From Azotobacter paspali (lineage in GTDB: Bacteria > Pseudomonadota > Gammaproteobacteria > Pseudomonadales > Pseudomonadaceae), in the NCBI RefSeq assembly GCF_042434745.1, contig NZ_JBHLSS010000042.1: a stretch of 64,000 bases of DNA; one strand, given 5' to 3'. A program made the position numbers and the translations under genes. Below, one piece after another: positions 1 to 9,340 of the stretch. Within the stretch, counting starts at the first letter, position 1. Every line of letters starts with the position of its first letter. Below the pieces are notes generated by a model that was not told where the DNA came from, made no database searches, and saw nothing but the letters and a program-made list of their open reading frames with translations.

Positions 1-86
1 TTGCCCGATGCCTCCCAGCGGCGCAGCGTCGTGATCGACACGCCCAGCGCCTTGGCGGCTTCACCAATGCCTACTAATCTATCCAT
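1..86 (-). CDS. IS607-family serine recombinase, N-terminal fragment cut by window edge
   Basis: Only the first 28 or so codons lie in the window. They encode a MerR-type helix-turn-helix beginning MDRLVGIGEAAKALGVS and continuing ITTLRRWEASG. This is the characteristic start of the IS607 OrfA transposase, a MerR-like DNA-binding head joined to a serine-recombinase domain that lies outside the window. A stand-alone MerR or excisionase regulator is possible but less likely, because the LRRWE(A/x)SG wording is typical of IS607. The end of the element should lie just upstream of the start codon, around positions 87-160, where the sequence is locally AT-rich. Confidence 0.7.
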   Translation of the reverse strand, partial: MDRLVGIGEAAKALGVSITTLRRWEASG

Positions 87-554
87 ATTGGATAGTATTA
101 AATAGCCATGACGGAGTTTAAATAAAACTGTTAAAGCCCTCTCCTCTTCAGGACAATCGCATGAAGCGGCGCGGGGCAAAGATCGGACTGGCAAGATTGG
201 GTTTCTGGCGTTGCCCTCGGCTTCGGCGTACTGGCTGCTTGCCGAGAGTTTCGACACGCCCTGCTCAGGGATACGCCCGAATCACCTTAGCTCGTTGCTC
301 GCCGCGCGAAAGAGTGCGGGTCCGGCTTGCGAGAGCTCCTTCTCCCAGGCATGGGAGAGACGAGAAATCCAAGCACGCCCCGTCTCGAAAAGCGGGCGGG
401 AACCCCGATAAAAATGCTCGGGCACGGCACAGGCACCGCAGCGGTGGCCGGCGGGAAAGAAAGCGCGAAGGGAATTCGGAGCGAAAGGGATCCTGTCCCG
501 ACAGGCGGTCGTCGTCCCGGAACGACGGGAGGCGACGGAATGACCGTGGCTCGG
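87..554. other. gene-free stretch between IS607-like fragment and DUF1249 gene
   Basis: No reading frame here has recognisable protein features; the short open frames are by-products of high GC. The sequence holds several small perfect hairpins: 341-358 (7-bp arms, TCTCCCA/TGGGAGA), 492-505 (CCTGT/ACAGG) and 510-527 (CGTCGT/ACGACG). The last two lie just downstream of the DUF1249 stop on the minus strand and may help end that transcript, though no T-run follows. In Pseudomonas I would expect cpdA and parE next, so this is probably a rearrangement junction. Confidence 0.5.
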
Positions 555-995
555 TCAGACGACCGGCTCCACCTCGTGGCCGCAGGACAAGCAGTGGCTC
601 AGCCATTCGCCGAGGAACAGGTTGAGCTGGCTCTTCTCGTCCGGCTGGTGCATCGCCGCGTTGGGGTAGACGTAGCGGCTGCGCAGGCGCCGGGCCTGCT
701 CCGCGCCGACCACCTCGGCCATGCGCGCGTCGTGGTAGACCCTCACCTCCATCCGCGGCGCCGGTAGCCACGGCAGGCTGTGCTCCTGGCAGACCTTGAG
801 GGTAGTGGTGTAGGGACAGTCCTCCAGCACCTCCAGCGCCAGCACGCCGAGCAACCGCTCGCCCTGGCTCACCCCCACTCGCCGCGCCGCCGCGGGCACG
901 CTGCGCATCTCCGGCAGCAGGCGCATCAGCCGCGCGTAATTGGCCTCGCAGGTCGCCTGCAGGTCGACCAGGTCGACCCGATAACGCTCGCGCAT
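555..995 (-). CDS. DUF1249 protein (YqiB family)
   Basis: A 146-residue soluble protein starting MRERYRVDLVDLQ. It belongs to the YqiB/DUF1249 family, which in enterobacteria and pseudomonads is encoded directly after the ADP-ribose pyrophosphatase gene. The biochemical role is unknown. It carries a C-terminal Cys-x2-Cys pair (CLSCG), which might bind metal, and a conserved tyrosine-rich middle (VRVYHDARMAEV, RYVYPN). The start was placed at 995, six bases after the nudF stop, giving a tight two-gene operon; an upstream in-frame ATG at 1046 would overlap nudF and adds unconserved residues. Confidence 0.85.
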   Translation of the reverse strand: MRERYRVDLVDLQATCEANYARLMRLLPEMRSVPAAARRVGVSQGERLLGVLALEVLEDCPYTTTLKVCQEHSLPWLPAPRMEVRVYHDARMAEVVGAEQARRLRSRYVYPNAAMHQPDEKSQLNLFLGEWLSHCLSCGHEVEPVV

Positions 996-1000
996 CAGAC

Positions 1001-1618
1001 TTACGCCCACAATCCTCGTACCTCGATACGGTTCAGCGCCAGCCACTGCAGGGCAATGATGCTGGCGGCATTGTTGATCTTGCCATCCTTGACCGCCTGC
1101 AGCGCGTCCTCGAGAGACAGCACGTGCACGCGGATGTCCTCCCCCTCTTCGGGCAATCCATAGACGCCGCCGGCCCCCTGGCTATCGCAGCGACCGACAT
1201 AAAGGTAGACCTTTTCGTTGCTACCGCCGGGCGATGGGTAGTAGACGGTCACCGGCCACAGCGCTTCGAGCCTGAGCCCCGCTTCCTCGAGGGCCTCGCG
1301 GTGGGCGACTTCCTCGGGCGCCTCGTCCTTGTCGATCAGACCGGCGACCATTTCGAGCATCCAGGGATTGGTCGACTTATCCATCGCCCCGACGCGGAAC
1401 TGCTCGTTCAGTACCACGCAGTCGCGCTGCGGATCGTAGGGCAGCACGCAGACTGCGTCGTGACGCACGAACAGTTCGCGGCTGAGCACCGGCCCCATCT
1501 CGCCGGAAAACTGGCGATGCCGCAGGTGCACGCGCTCGAGTCGATAGAAGCCCGTGAAACAGGCTTCGCGCCGCACGATTTCCACGGCATCCGGGTCCGG
1601 TTTGAAGAATTTGTTCAT
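1001..1618 (-). CDS. nudF: ADP-ribose pyrophosphatase (Nudix hydrolase)
   Basis: Hydrolyses ADP-ribose to AMP and ribose 5-phosphate. The 205-residue protein has a perfect Nudix box (G-x5-E-x7-REUxEExGU) from G93 to about L115: G93, E99, then REALEEAG at 107-114, which supplies the Mg-binding glutamates. Length and the N-terminal region, including the substrate-contacting beta-strands (RHDAVCVLPYD), fit the NudF/ADPRase subfamily. It is followed by the DUF1249 gene with 5 bp between, the same pair as in E. coli and Pseudomonas. It diverges from the lipoprotein gene at 1773 across about 150 bp that should hold promoters for both. Confidence 0.93.
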   Translation of the reverse strand: MNKFFKPDPDAVEIVRREACFTGFYRLERVHLRHRQFSGEMGPVLSRELFVRHDAVCVLPYDPQRDCVVLNEQFRVGAMDKSTNPWMLEMVAGLIDKDEAPEEVAHREALEEAGLRLEALWPVTVYYPSPGGSNEKVYLYVGRCDSQGAGGVYGLPEEGEDIRVHVLSLEDALQAVKDGKINNAASIIALQWLALNRIEVRGLWA

Positions 1619-1772
1619 CCTCTACGCTCGCCTAGTGAACCGAAGTCGGCTGCCATCCTAACCCGCCCCATCGAACGACGCAGCCCCTTTGCAGAAGGCC
1701 GAGGACCTGCGACCCTAGCCAGTCCGCCAGCGCCCTCCGGCGGAACCTCCCTCAACGACGCCGAAAGCCCCG

Positions 1773-2522
1773 ATGAACGTTGTATCCCCCATGAAATCAT
1801 TCGCCCTCGCCGCCCTCGCCCTGCTCCTGGGCGCCTGCCAGAGCCTGTCCCCCGCGAGCCGGCCGGCCGTCTATCAGCGCACGGCTTGGGAACATCAGCA
1901 GCCCGGATGCCAAGGCAGCGATTGCCCGCTGGTGAACATCGACACCGTGAACTTTCCCGACGAGCCGGAGCTGAACCGGTTGATCGACCGCGGCCTGCTG
2001 GAACTGATCCGCGAGTCCGAGGGTATGCCGCTACCAGCCTCGTTACAGAGCCACGAACGAGACTTTCTGGCCGGCGCCAGGCCCGGCTGGAGCAGCTACC
2101 TGCAGGCCAAGGTGCTGGAGCAAAACGGCGGGCGCATTCTCGTGGAGCTGTCGAGCTACCGCTTCACCGGCGGCGCCCACGGCATGCCGCGGCGCGCCTT
2201 CATCGACTTCGACCGCGGCCGGCAGAAGGCCCTGGAGTTGCGCGATCTCTTGCTACCGGGACAGGAGGAAGCCTTCTGGACGAAGGCCGAACAGGCGCAC
2301 CAGCGCTGGCTGGCGGCCCAGGGCGTCGGCGAGGATGCGGAGTTCATCGCCACTTGGCCGTTCCAGCAGACTCAGCACATCGCCCTGGCCAAGGTCGGCG
2401 TGCTGCTGATGTACGACACCTACCGCATCGCCCCCTACGCCATGGGCCATCCGCTGGTGGTGGTGCCCTACCCGCAGCTCAACGGTATCCTCAAGCCGGA
2501 ACTCTTCCCGCGCGGCAAGTAG
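1773..2522 (+). CDS. DUF3298/RsiV-like lipoprotein
   Basis: A 249-residue predicted lipoprotein. A signal peptide (MKSFALAALALLLGAC) ends in a clear lipobox, LLGAC, so the mature protein should begin at Cys and sit in an outer or inner membrane leaflet. The rest matches the DUF3298 (RsiV C-terminal-like) family, including the motif YRFTGGAHG and a closing region with YDTYRIAPYAMG and VVVPYPQL. The function is unknown; relatives occur next to thiC in pseudomonads. Two starts are possible, 1773 and 1791; the second gives a more typical signal peptide. Neither has a strong Shine-Dalgarno sequence. Confidence 0.8.
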   Translation: MNVVSPMKSFALAALALLLGACQSLSPASRPAVYQRTAWEHQQPGCQGSDCPLVNIDTVNFPDEPELNRLIDRGLLELIRESEGMPLPASLQSHERDFLAGARPGWSSYLQAKVLEQNGGRILVELSSYRFTGGAHGMPRRAFIDFDRGRQKALELRDLLLPGQEEAFWTKAEQAHQRWLAAQGVGEDAEFIATWPFQQTQHIALAKVGVLLMYDTYRIAPYAMGHPLVVVPYPQLNGILKPELFPRGK

Positions 2523-2540
2523 GAGCCAGCTTGCCGGTAA
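2519..2540 (+). repeat. REP-like element, forward copy
   Basis: The sequence GTAGGAGCCAGCTTGCCGGT starts inside the stop region of the lipoprotein gene. It fits the pseudomonad REP pattern GTAGGAGC..GCTTGC..GC. A related copy in reverse orientation lies at 2600-2620, and a third copy is at 29569-29595. Paired inverted REPs of this kind form REPIN-type units. Confidence 0.65.
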
Positions 2541-2552
2541 TCAGTGGTCGGC

Positions 2553-2584
2553 AGGGTGGACAAGCCTGCGGCGTTGTCCACCCT
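2553..2584. repeat. perfect 11-bp inverted repeat between the REP copies
   Basis: Arms AGGGTGGACAA (2553-2563) and TTGTCCACCCT (2574-2584) pair perfectly around a 10-base loop. The wording resembles the common intergenic GTAGGGTGG...CCACCC elements of gammaproteobacteria. It sits between the convergent lipoprotein and thiC genes, so it may end transcription, but no T-run follows on either strand. Confidence 0.6.
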
Positions 2585-2586
2585 AC

Positions 2587-2620
2587 AGCTTGCAAGGCTA
2601 GCAAGCTGGCTATCCCTACG
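2587..2620 (-). repeat. REP-like element, inverted copy
   Basis: Read on the minus strand this gives GTAGGGATAGCCAGCTTGCT, matching the forward REP at 2519 except for a few bases. It also contains a small hairpin, AGCTTGC (2587-2593) with GCAAGCT (2601-2607). With the forward copy it makes an inverted pair about 100 bp long. Confidence 0.6.
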
Positions 2621-2658
2621 AACCACGTGCCCGACTCCGGGAAGAGCCGGGCGGCGCT

Positions 2659-4545
<1,887 letters not shown>

Positions 4546-4649
4546 CAAGGCACTCCATCTCGTCCGGGGCATGGATTGTCGGGGTTGATCGGAGCGAGCG
4601 CGGGCATGCCGGAGCATGGAGAAATCCCCGCCGGACAGCGAGGACGTCT

Positions 4650-4735
4650 TGTTCCCTACGCAGGCGTCACCCTGATCAGGTTCAACGGGACCCGGCCTCG
4701 GCCGATCTCAGCCCCCACAGGGGCACCCCGACAAG
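4650..4735 (-). promoter_or_regulatory. TPP riboswitch (thi box) controlling thiC
   Basis: On the minus strand the segment reads GGGGTGCCC..., then GGGGGCTGAGATC, later CCGTTGAACCTGATCAGG, and ends GTGACGCCTGCGTAGGG. These are the conserved CUGAGA and ACCUGAUC pieces of the THI element in the correct order. It lies in the 5' leader of thiC, between about 190 and 105 bases before the start codon. No clear terminator follows the aptamer, so control is more likely at ribosome binding or by Rho. Confidence 0.96.
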
Positions 4736-4806
4736 TACCGAGTGAGTCTAAACAAGCTACGCGCAGAACACCAATCAGGCGCATGCCGGCCCGTCGGAAA
4801 AGACGG

Positions 4807-6078
4807 CTATCGCGCCAGCAACCGCTCCAGCCCCTCCAGCAATCTCGCCAGCGCGCCCTGATTGGCTTCGAGCACGGCCGCGCCGGCCGCGCCGGCCCGC
4901 GCGGCGACCGCCGGCGTACTCCAGAGCGCATCGACCGAGGAAGCCAGCGAGCCGGCGTCGCTCACTTGGCGCAGGGCGCCGGCCTCGGCGAGCCGCGCGG
5001 CGATGTCGAGGAAGTTGAACAGATGCGGCCCGCTCAGCAACGGCTTGCCCAGCGCCGCCGGCTCTAGCAAGTTGTGCCCGCCGCAGGGGACCAGGCTGCC
5101 ACCGACGAAGGCGACGTCGGCCAAGGCGTAGAGGAACAGCAGTTCGCCCATGGTGTCGCCGAGCAACACCTGGGTCCGCGCTCCGACCGCCTCGCCGCCG
5201 GAGCGCCGCACGCTGGCGAAGCCCTCGCGGCGGCATAGTTCGAAGACCTGGGCGAAACGCTCGGGATGGCGCGGCACCAGGATCAGCAGCGCCTCGGGAA
5301 AACGCGCCAGCAGCCGGCGATGGGCGGCAAGGACGATCTCGTCCTCGCCGGCGTGGGTGCTGGCGGCGACCCACACCGGGCGATCCGCCGCGCCCCACTG
5401 CGCACGCAACGCCGCCGCACGTGGCGGCAGTCCGGGATCGACAGCCAGGTCGAACTTGATCGAACCGGTCACCGTCACCACCCCGCCGCCGGCACCCAGC
5501 GCACGGAAGCGCTCGGCCTCGGCTTCGCTCTGCACCGCCAGCCAGTTCATCTCGGCGAGCATCGGGCCGGTGAGCCGGGGAAAGCGCGCATAGCCGCGCG
5601 CCGAACGCGCCGACAGCCGTCCGTTGGCCAGCGCCACCGGGATGCCGCGCCGCGCGCACTGGTGCACATGGTTGGGCCACAGTTCGGTTTCCATGATCAC
5701 CGCCAGGCGCGGCCGCAACCGGTCGAGAAAGCGCGCTGCCGCCCAGGGCAGATCGTAGGGCAGGTAGCAGTGCTGCACGCTGTCGCCGAACAGCGCGCGG
5801 ATGCGTTCGGAGCCGGTCGGCGTCATGCAGGTGACGGTCAGCGGCAGCTCTGGATGGCGCGCCTGCAGGGCGCGGATCAGCGGCGCGGCGGCGATGCTCT
5901 CGCCGACCGATACCGCATGCACCCAGATGCCGTCCGGGCGCAACGCCGGCAAGCCGAGGGCGAAGCGCTCGCCGACGCGTCGCGCGTAGGCCGGCGCACG
6001 CCAGGCGCGCCAGGCCAGACGCAGGAGAATCAGCGGAAGGGCGAGATGCAGCAGCAAGCTATAGAGGGTCCGGTTCAT
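4807..6078 (-). CDS. waaA: 3-deoxy-D-manno-octulosonic acid (Kdo) transferase WaaA
   Basis: Inner-membrane-bound glycosyltransferase that adds Kdo residues to lipid IV-A, the first step of LPS core assembly. The protein is 423 residues long. An N-terminal hydrophobic anchor (about residues 5-22) is followed by HAVSVGE with the conserved catalytic glutamate at E60, then IMETELWPN and, in the C-terminal GT-B half, FVGGSLVPCGGHN. The start at 6078 (MNRTLYSLLLH) was chosen because the upstream extension is unconserved. It diverges from the FAD oxidoreductase gene at 6322. Confidence 0.95.
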   Translation of the reverse strand: MNRTLYSLLLHLALPLILLRLAWRAWRAPAYARRVGERFALGLPALRPDGIWVHAVSVGESIAAAPLIRALQARHPELPLTVTCMTPTGSERIRALFGDSVQHCYLPYDLPWAAARFLDRLRPRLAVIMETELWPNHVHQCARRGIPVALANGRLSARSARGYARFPRLTGPMLAEMNWLAVQSEAEAERFRALGAGGGVVTVTGSIKFDLAVDPGLPPRAAALRAQWGAADRPVWVAASTHAGEDEIVLAAHRRLLARFPEALLILVPRHPERFAQVFELCRREGFASVRRSGGEAVGARTQVLLGDTMGELLFLYALADVAFVGGSLVPCGGHNLLEPAALGKPLLSGPHLFNFLDIAARLAEAGALRQVSDAGSLASSVDALWSTPAVAARAGAAGAAVLEANQGALARLLEGLERLLAR

Positions 6079-6137
6079 GGCGGCGCAGCTTAACAAAGCA
6101 CTCGGCGGCCGCAAGGTTCGCGACATTGTCATGATTG

Positions 6138-6153
6138 CACGACTAAAGTCGTG
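6138..6153. repeat. perfect 7-bp inverted repeat upstream of waaA
   Basis: CACGACT (6138-6144) and AGTCGTG (6147-6153) pair around a 2-base spacer, 60 bases upstream of the waaA start codon in the divergent region. The short spacer suits a protein operator better than an RNA hairpin. No regulator can be named from the sequence. Confidence 0.4.
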
Positions 6154-6287
6154 ACTGGACAGACGGCAAAAGACCGACGAATGGCATGTTTCATGCTGAC
6201 CGAGATCAATAAACTGCCGCCCCCTTATCTCCTATGGTCCCAATCCAAGTCCATTGGATATAGGCTCCACGACCTCAGGTCAGCCGC

Positions 6288-6293
6288 TATAAT
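6288..6293 (+). promoter_or_regulatory. candidate -10 box for the FAD oxidoreductase operon
   Basis: A perfect TATAAT hexamer 28 bases before the ATG at 6322. The matching -35 region (about 6265-6270, CTCCAC) is poor, so an activator may be needed or the match may be chance. Confidence 0.4.
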
Positions 6294-6321
6294 CCGACTC
6301 TTTTACTCAACGAGACCCTCT

Positions 6322-7497
6322 ATGCTCCCAACCCTCGGCACGGACGTCCTGATCGTTGGCGGCGGTATCGCCGGCCTCTGGCTGAACGCCCGCTTGCGCC
6401 AGGCCGGCTACGCCACCTTGCTGCTGGAGAGCGCCAGCCTCGGCGGCGGACAGAGCGTCAAGTCGCAGGGAATCATCCATGGCGGCACCAAGTACGCCCT
6501 GCACGGCGCACTGACCGGCGCCTCCGAGGCCATCGCCGACATGCCACGGCGCTGGCGCCGGGCGCTCGCCGGCGACGGCGAGCTGGATCTTTCCGGCGTG
6601 CGCCTGTTGTCCGATGCCCATTATCTGTGGTCGCCCGGCACCCTGGCCGGCAAGCTGACCGGCTTCTTCGCCAGCAAGGCGGTCCGCGCGCGGGTAGAGC
6701 CGGTGAAGGACGGCGCCCTGCCCGCGGCGCTGCGCGATCCCGCCTTCCGCGGCAGCGTCTATCGACTCGACGAACTGGTGCTGGACGTGCCCAGCCTGAT
6801 CGGCCGCCTCGCCGAGCTGGCCGGCGACGGTCTGCTGGCCGCCCGCGAGATCGCCCCGCTGCGCGAAGCCGGCGAACTGGTCGGCCTGAGCGTCGACGGC
6901 CGGGAAATCCGCGCCCAGCGCATCGTCTTCTGTGCCGGCGCCGGCAACGCCGAACTGCTGGCCGCGCTCGGCCTGAGCCAGCCGGCCATGCAGCGGCGCC
7001 CGCTGCACATGGTCATGCTCAAGGCAGCGAGCCTCGAACCGCTCTATGCCCATTGCCTGGGCGGCGGCGTCAAGCCGCGACTGACCGTTACCAGCCATCC
7101 GGCCGCCGATGGCCAGTGGATCTGGTATCTGGGCGGCGACCTGGCCGAGTCCGAGGGCGTAGCCCGCGACGAGACCCGGCAAATCGCCACGGCCCGCCAC
7201 GAGCTAAACGACCTGCTGCCCTGGATCGACCTGAGCCAGGCGCGCTGGGCGACCCTGCGGGTGGACCGCGCCGAGCCGGCGCAGTCGGCCCAGGCGCGTC
7301 CGGACAACGCCTTCCTCGCCGAACAGGGCCGCCTGCTGGTCGGCTGGCCGACCAAGTTGGCCCTCGCCCCTGACCTGACCGACCGGATCTTCGCCAGCCT
7401 CGAACGGCACGCCGTGCGCCCGGCGGCGCATCCGCCGCTGCCCGCCCTGCCCCGTCCGCCGCTGGCGCGACCGGCCTGGGAGGAACTGCTGCCATGA
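6322..7497 (+). CDS. FAD-dependent oxidoreductase (DAO family)
   Basis: A 391-residue protein with an N-terminal dinucleotide-binding fold: DVLIVGGGIAGLW at about residues 8-20, then a glutamate-containing second strand (TLLLESASLGGGQS). This is the glycine-oxidase/DAO layout. The later segment RIVFCAGAGNAELL is the usual FAD-contacting loop. The substrate is unknown. The start at 6322 places the Rossmann motif close to the N-terminus; an in-frame ATG at 6151 would add 57 unrelated residues. Its stop overlaps the aldo-keto reductase start by 4 bases, so the two are translationally coupled and probably work on related metabolites. Confidence 0.85.
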   Translation: MLPTLGTDVLIVGGGIAGLWLNARLRQAGYATLLLESASLGGGQSVKSQGIIHGGTKYALHGALTGASEAIADMPRRWRRALAGDGELDLSGVRLLSDAHYLWSPGTLAGKLTGFFASKAVRARVEPVKDGALPAALRDPAFRGSVYRLDELVLDVPSLIGRLAELAGDGLLAAREIAPLREAGELVGLSVDGREIRAQRIVFCAGAGNAELLAALGLSQPAMQRRPLHMVMLKAASLEPLYAHCLGGGVKPRLTVTSHPAADGQWIWYLGGDLAESEGVARDETRQIATARHELNDLLPWIDLSQARWATLRVDRAEPAQSAQARPDNAFLAEQGRLLVGWPTKLALAPDLTDRIFASLERHAVRPAAHPPLPALPRPPLARPAWEELLP

Positions 7498-8312
7498 GCC
7501 TCGTCACCCTCCACAACCTGCACCGTCCGCTGGGCGGCACCGGCCTGAGCGTCTCGCCACTGGGCCTGGGTACCGTCAAGCTGGGCCGCGACCAGGGTGT
7601 GAAGTACCCGACCGGCTTCCGCATCCCGGACGACGCCGAGGCCCGCCGGCTGCTCGCCCAGGCCCGCGAGCAGGGCATCAACCTGATCGACACCGCGCCG
7701 GCCTACGGGGTCAGCGAGGAACGCCTCGGCCCACTCTTGCGCGGCCAGCGCGATGCCTGGGTGATCGTCAGCAAGGTCGGCGAGGAATTCGAGAACGGCC
7801 GTTCGCGCTTCGACTTCTCCCCGGCGCACACCCGCTTTTCCGTCGAACGCAGCCTGAAGCGCTTGGAAACCGACCATATCGACCTGATCCTGGTGCACTC
7901 GGACGGCAACGACGTCGCCATCCTCCGGGAGAGCGGCGTCTACCAGACCCTCGCCGAACTCAAGCGCGAGGGCAAGATCCGCGCCTTCGGGCTGTCCGGA
8001 AAGACCGTCGAGGGCGGCCTGCTGGCCCTCCAGCAAGGCGACTGCGCCATGATCACCCTGAACCTGAACGACCAGCGCGAACGGCCGGTGGCCGACTACG
8101 CCGCGATCCATGGCAAGGGCCTTCTCGTCAAGAAGGCCCTTGCCAGCGGGCATGTCTGCCTGGACGGCGGCGCCGATCCGGTTCGCGCCAGCTTCGAGTT
8201 GTTATTCCAGCATCCCGGTGTCGCCAGCGCGATCATCGGAACTATTAACCCAGTACACTTGTCGGATAACATCTCGGCAGCAGCAGCCGTCATCCGCCAA
8301 GAAAGACAATAA
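7494..8312 (+). CDS. aldo-keto reductase
   Basis: A 272-residue NADPH-type aldo/keto reductase. The catalytic tetrad is visible: D66 and Y71 in NLIDTAPAYG, K94 in IVSKVG and H135 in LILVHSDG. The C-terminal segment VASAIIGTINPVHL is the usual cofactor-binding end. The fold is a cytosolic TIM barrel that reduces carbonyl substrates; the actual substrate cannot be read from sequence. It overlaps the preceding FAD oxidoreductase gene (ATGA junction) and is followed after 40 bp by the conserved protein at 8353. Confidence 0.9.
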   Translation: MSLVTLHNLHRPLGGTGLSVSPLGLGTVKLGRDQGVKYPTGFRIPDDAEARRLLAQAREQGINLIDTAPAYGVSEERLGPLLRGQRDAWVIVSKVGEEFENGRSRFDFSPAHTRFSVERSLKRLETDHIDLILVHSDGNDVAILRESGVYQTLAELKREGKIRAFGLSGKTVEGGLLALQQGDCAMITLNLNDQRERPVADYAAIHGKGLLVKKALASGHVCLDGGADPVRASFELLFQHPGVASAIIGTINPVHLSDNISAAAAVIRQERQ

Positions 8313-8352
8313 AGGGCCGCCAACGCGGCCGGCCCAGGACTAAGGAGCCGCC

Positions 8353-9282
8353 ATGTCGACCATCATCGCCAAGCGCAACCCGCGCGCCTTCAAGACCCTT
8401 CCCCTGTTCGTGGAGGCCGCTCCCGAAGGACTCAGCTATCAGGCTCTCGGCCAACCACTGAACTTCAATCAGATGCTCGAACGGCGCCGTCCAGTCGAGG
8501 TCGCCGATACCCAGCACTTCGCCCTGGAACTGGCCAACCTGGGCGTCTCCGTGCGCCTGACCCTCTCCTGGCAGGGCCGCGATTACTGGGTGCTGGTGCG
8601 CCAGCAGCGCCAGGATCGCGGCGATGTGGTGCTCAAGCCGATCTCCGGCTACGTACCGGCCCACGAACTGAACCTGCCGCTGCTCACGGCGATCCAGGAG
8701 GTCGCCGAGGAATGCCTGCTGCAGACCCCGCAGTGCTGGCTGACCGGACGCTTCGGCGATACCTGGCTGCCGGCGCCCTACGAGAACGTCCTGCATTACT
8801 GCGACAACACCTCTTTCCGCCTGAGTCCGCTCTCCGGCGCAGCCCGCCCGGTGTACTGCGGCAGTATGCCCCTGCTGGAACGTCCGCGGGCCTACGTGCA
8901 CCTGCCCACCGCCTCGCTGCAACTGGTCTACGACATGCGCCTGGAACTCCCGGAGAAACTGCGCCAGTTGAGCCTGCTGCATGCCGACGAGTGCTTGCAC
9001 GAGGATACCTTGATCGCCCGCATCGACCACGACAACCCGGACATCTACCTGCTGCCCTTCGACCAGAACCGGCGCCCGGCGGACGAACTCTACATCCTGC
9101 AGCAGGGCTTTCTGCGCCCGGTCGACACCCAGGATCTCTGGCTGGCCGAAAGTTTCGCCCCCCAAGACGGTTGGGTGGTGCGCGAAGAACGGATCAGTTG
9201 GCGCGACTGGCAATCCCTGTGGGACACCTTGGAACAGAAAGCCGCCAAGCCGGCAGCGCAGTGCAGCGGGGCCTTGGGCTGA
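8353..9282 (+). CDS. conserved protein of unknown function with a Nudix-like motif
   Basis: A 309-residue soluble protein that I do not recognise by name. It has no signal peptide or membrane segment. Residues 99-120 read G-YVPAH-E-LNLPLLTAI-QEVAEE, which resembles a Nudix box (G-x5-E-x7-REUxEE) with two extra residues and Gln in place of Arg; the metal-binding glutamates E116, E119 and E120 are kept. A good GGAG ribosome site (AAGGAGCCGCC) precedes the ATG. It follows the aldo-keto reductase gene closely and is probably co-transcribed with it. Confidence 0.7.
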   Translation: MSTIIAKRNPRAFKTLPLFVEAAPEGLSYQALGQPLNFNQMLERRRPVEVADTQHFALELANLGVSVRLTLSWQGRDYWVLVRQQRQDRGDVVLKPISGYVPAHELNLPLLTAIQEVAEECLLQTPQCWLTGRFGDTWLPAPYENVLHYCDNTSFRLSPLSGAARPVYCGSMPLLERPRAYVHLPTASLQLVYDMRLELPEKLRQLSLLHADECLHEDTLIARIDHDNPDIYLLPFDQNRRPADELYILQQGFLRPVDTQDLWLAESFAPQDGWVVREERISWRDWQSLWDTLEQKAAKPAAQCSGALG

Positions 9283-9287
9283 GAGAA

Positions 9288-9328
9288 GCCCTCGGCAAGA
9301 CCTCTTTCCGGCTTTTCTCACCGAGGGC
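9288..9328. terminator. candidate bidirectional terminator hairpin
   Basis: GCCCTCGG (9288-9295) pairs with CCGAGGGC (9321-9328) between two convergent genes. The loop contains a further complementary stretch (AGAAGCC with GGCTTTTCT). There is no long T-run on either strand. Confidence 0.45.
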
Positions 9329-9340
9329 ACACCAGTGCCC

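Noticed and set aside
161..771. Several overlapping short frames on both strands left of the DUF1249 gene
   Set aside because: They are mutually overlapping, Arg/Pro-rich and lack ribosome sites, typical of non-coding GC-rich DNA.
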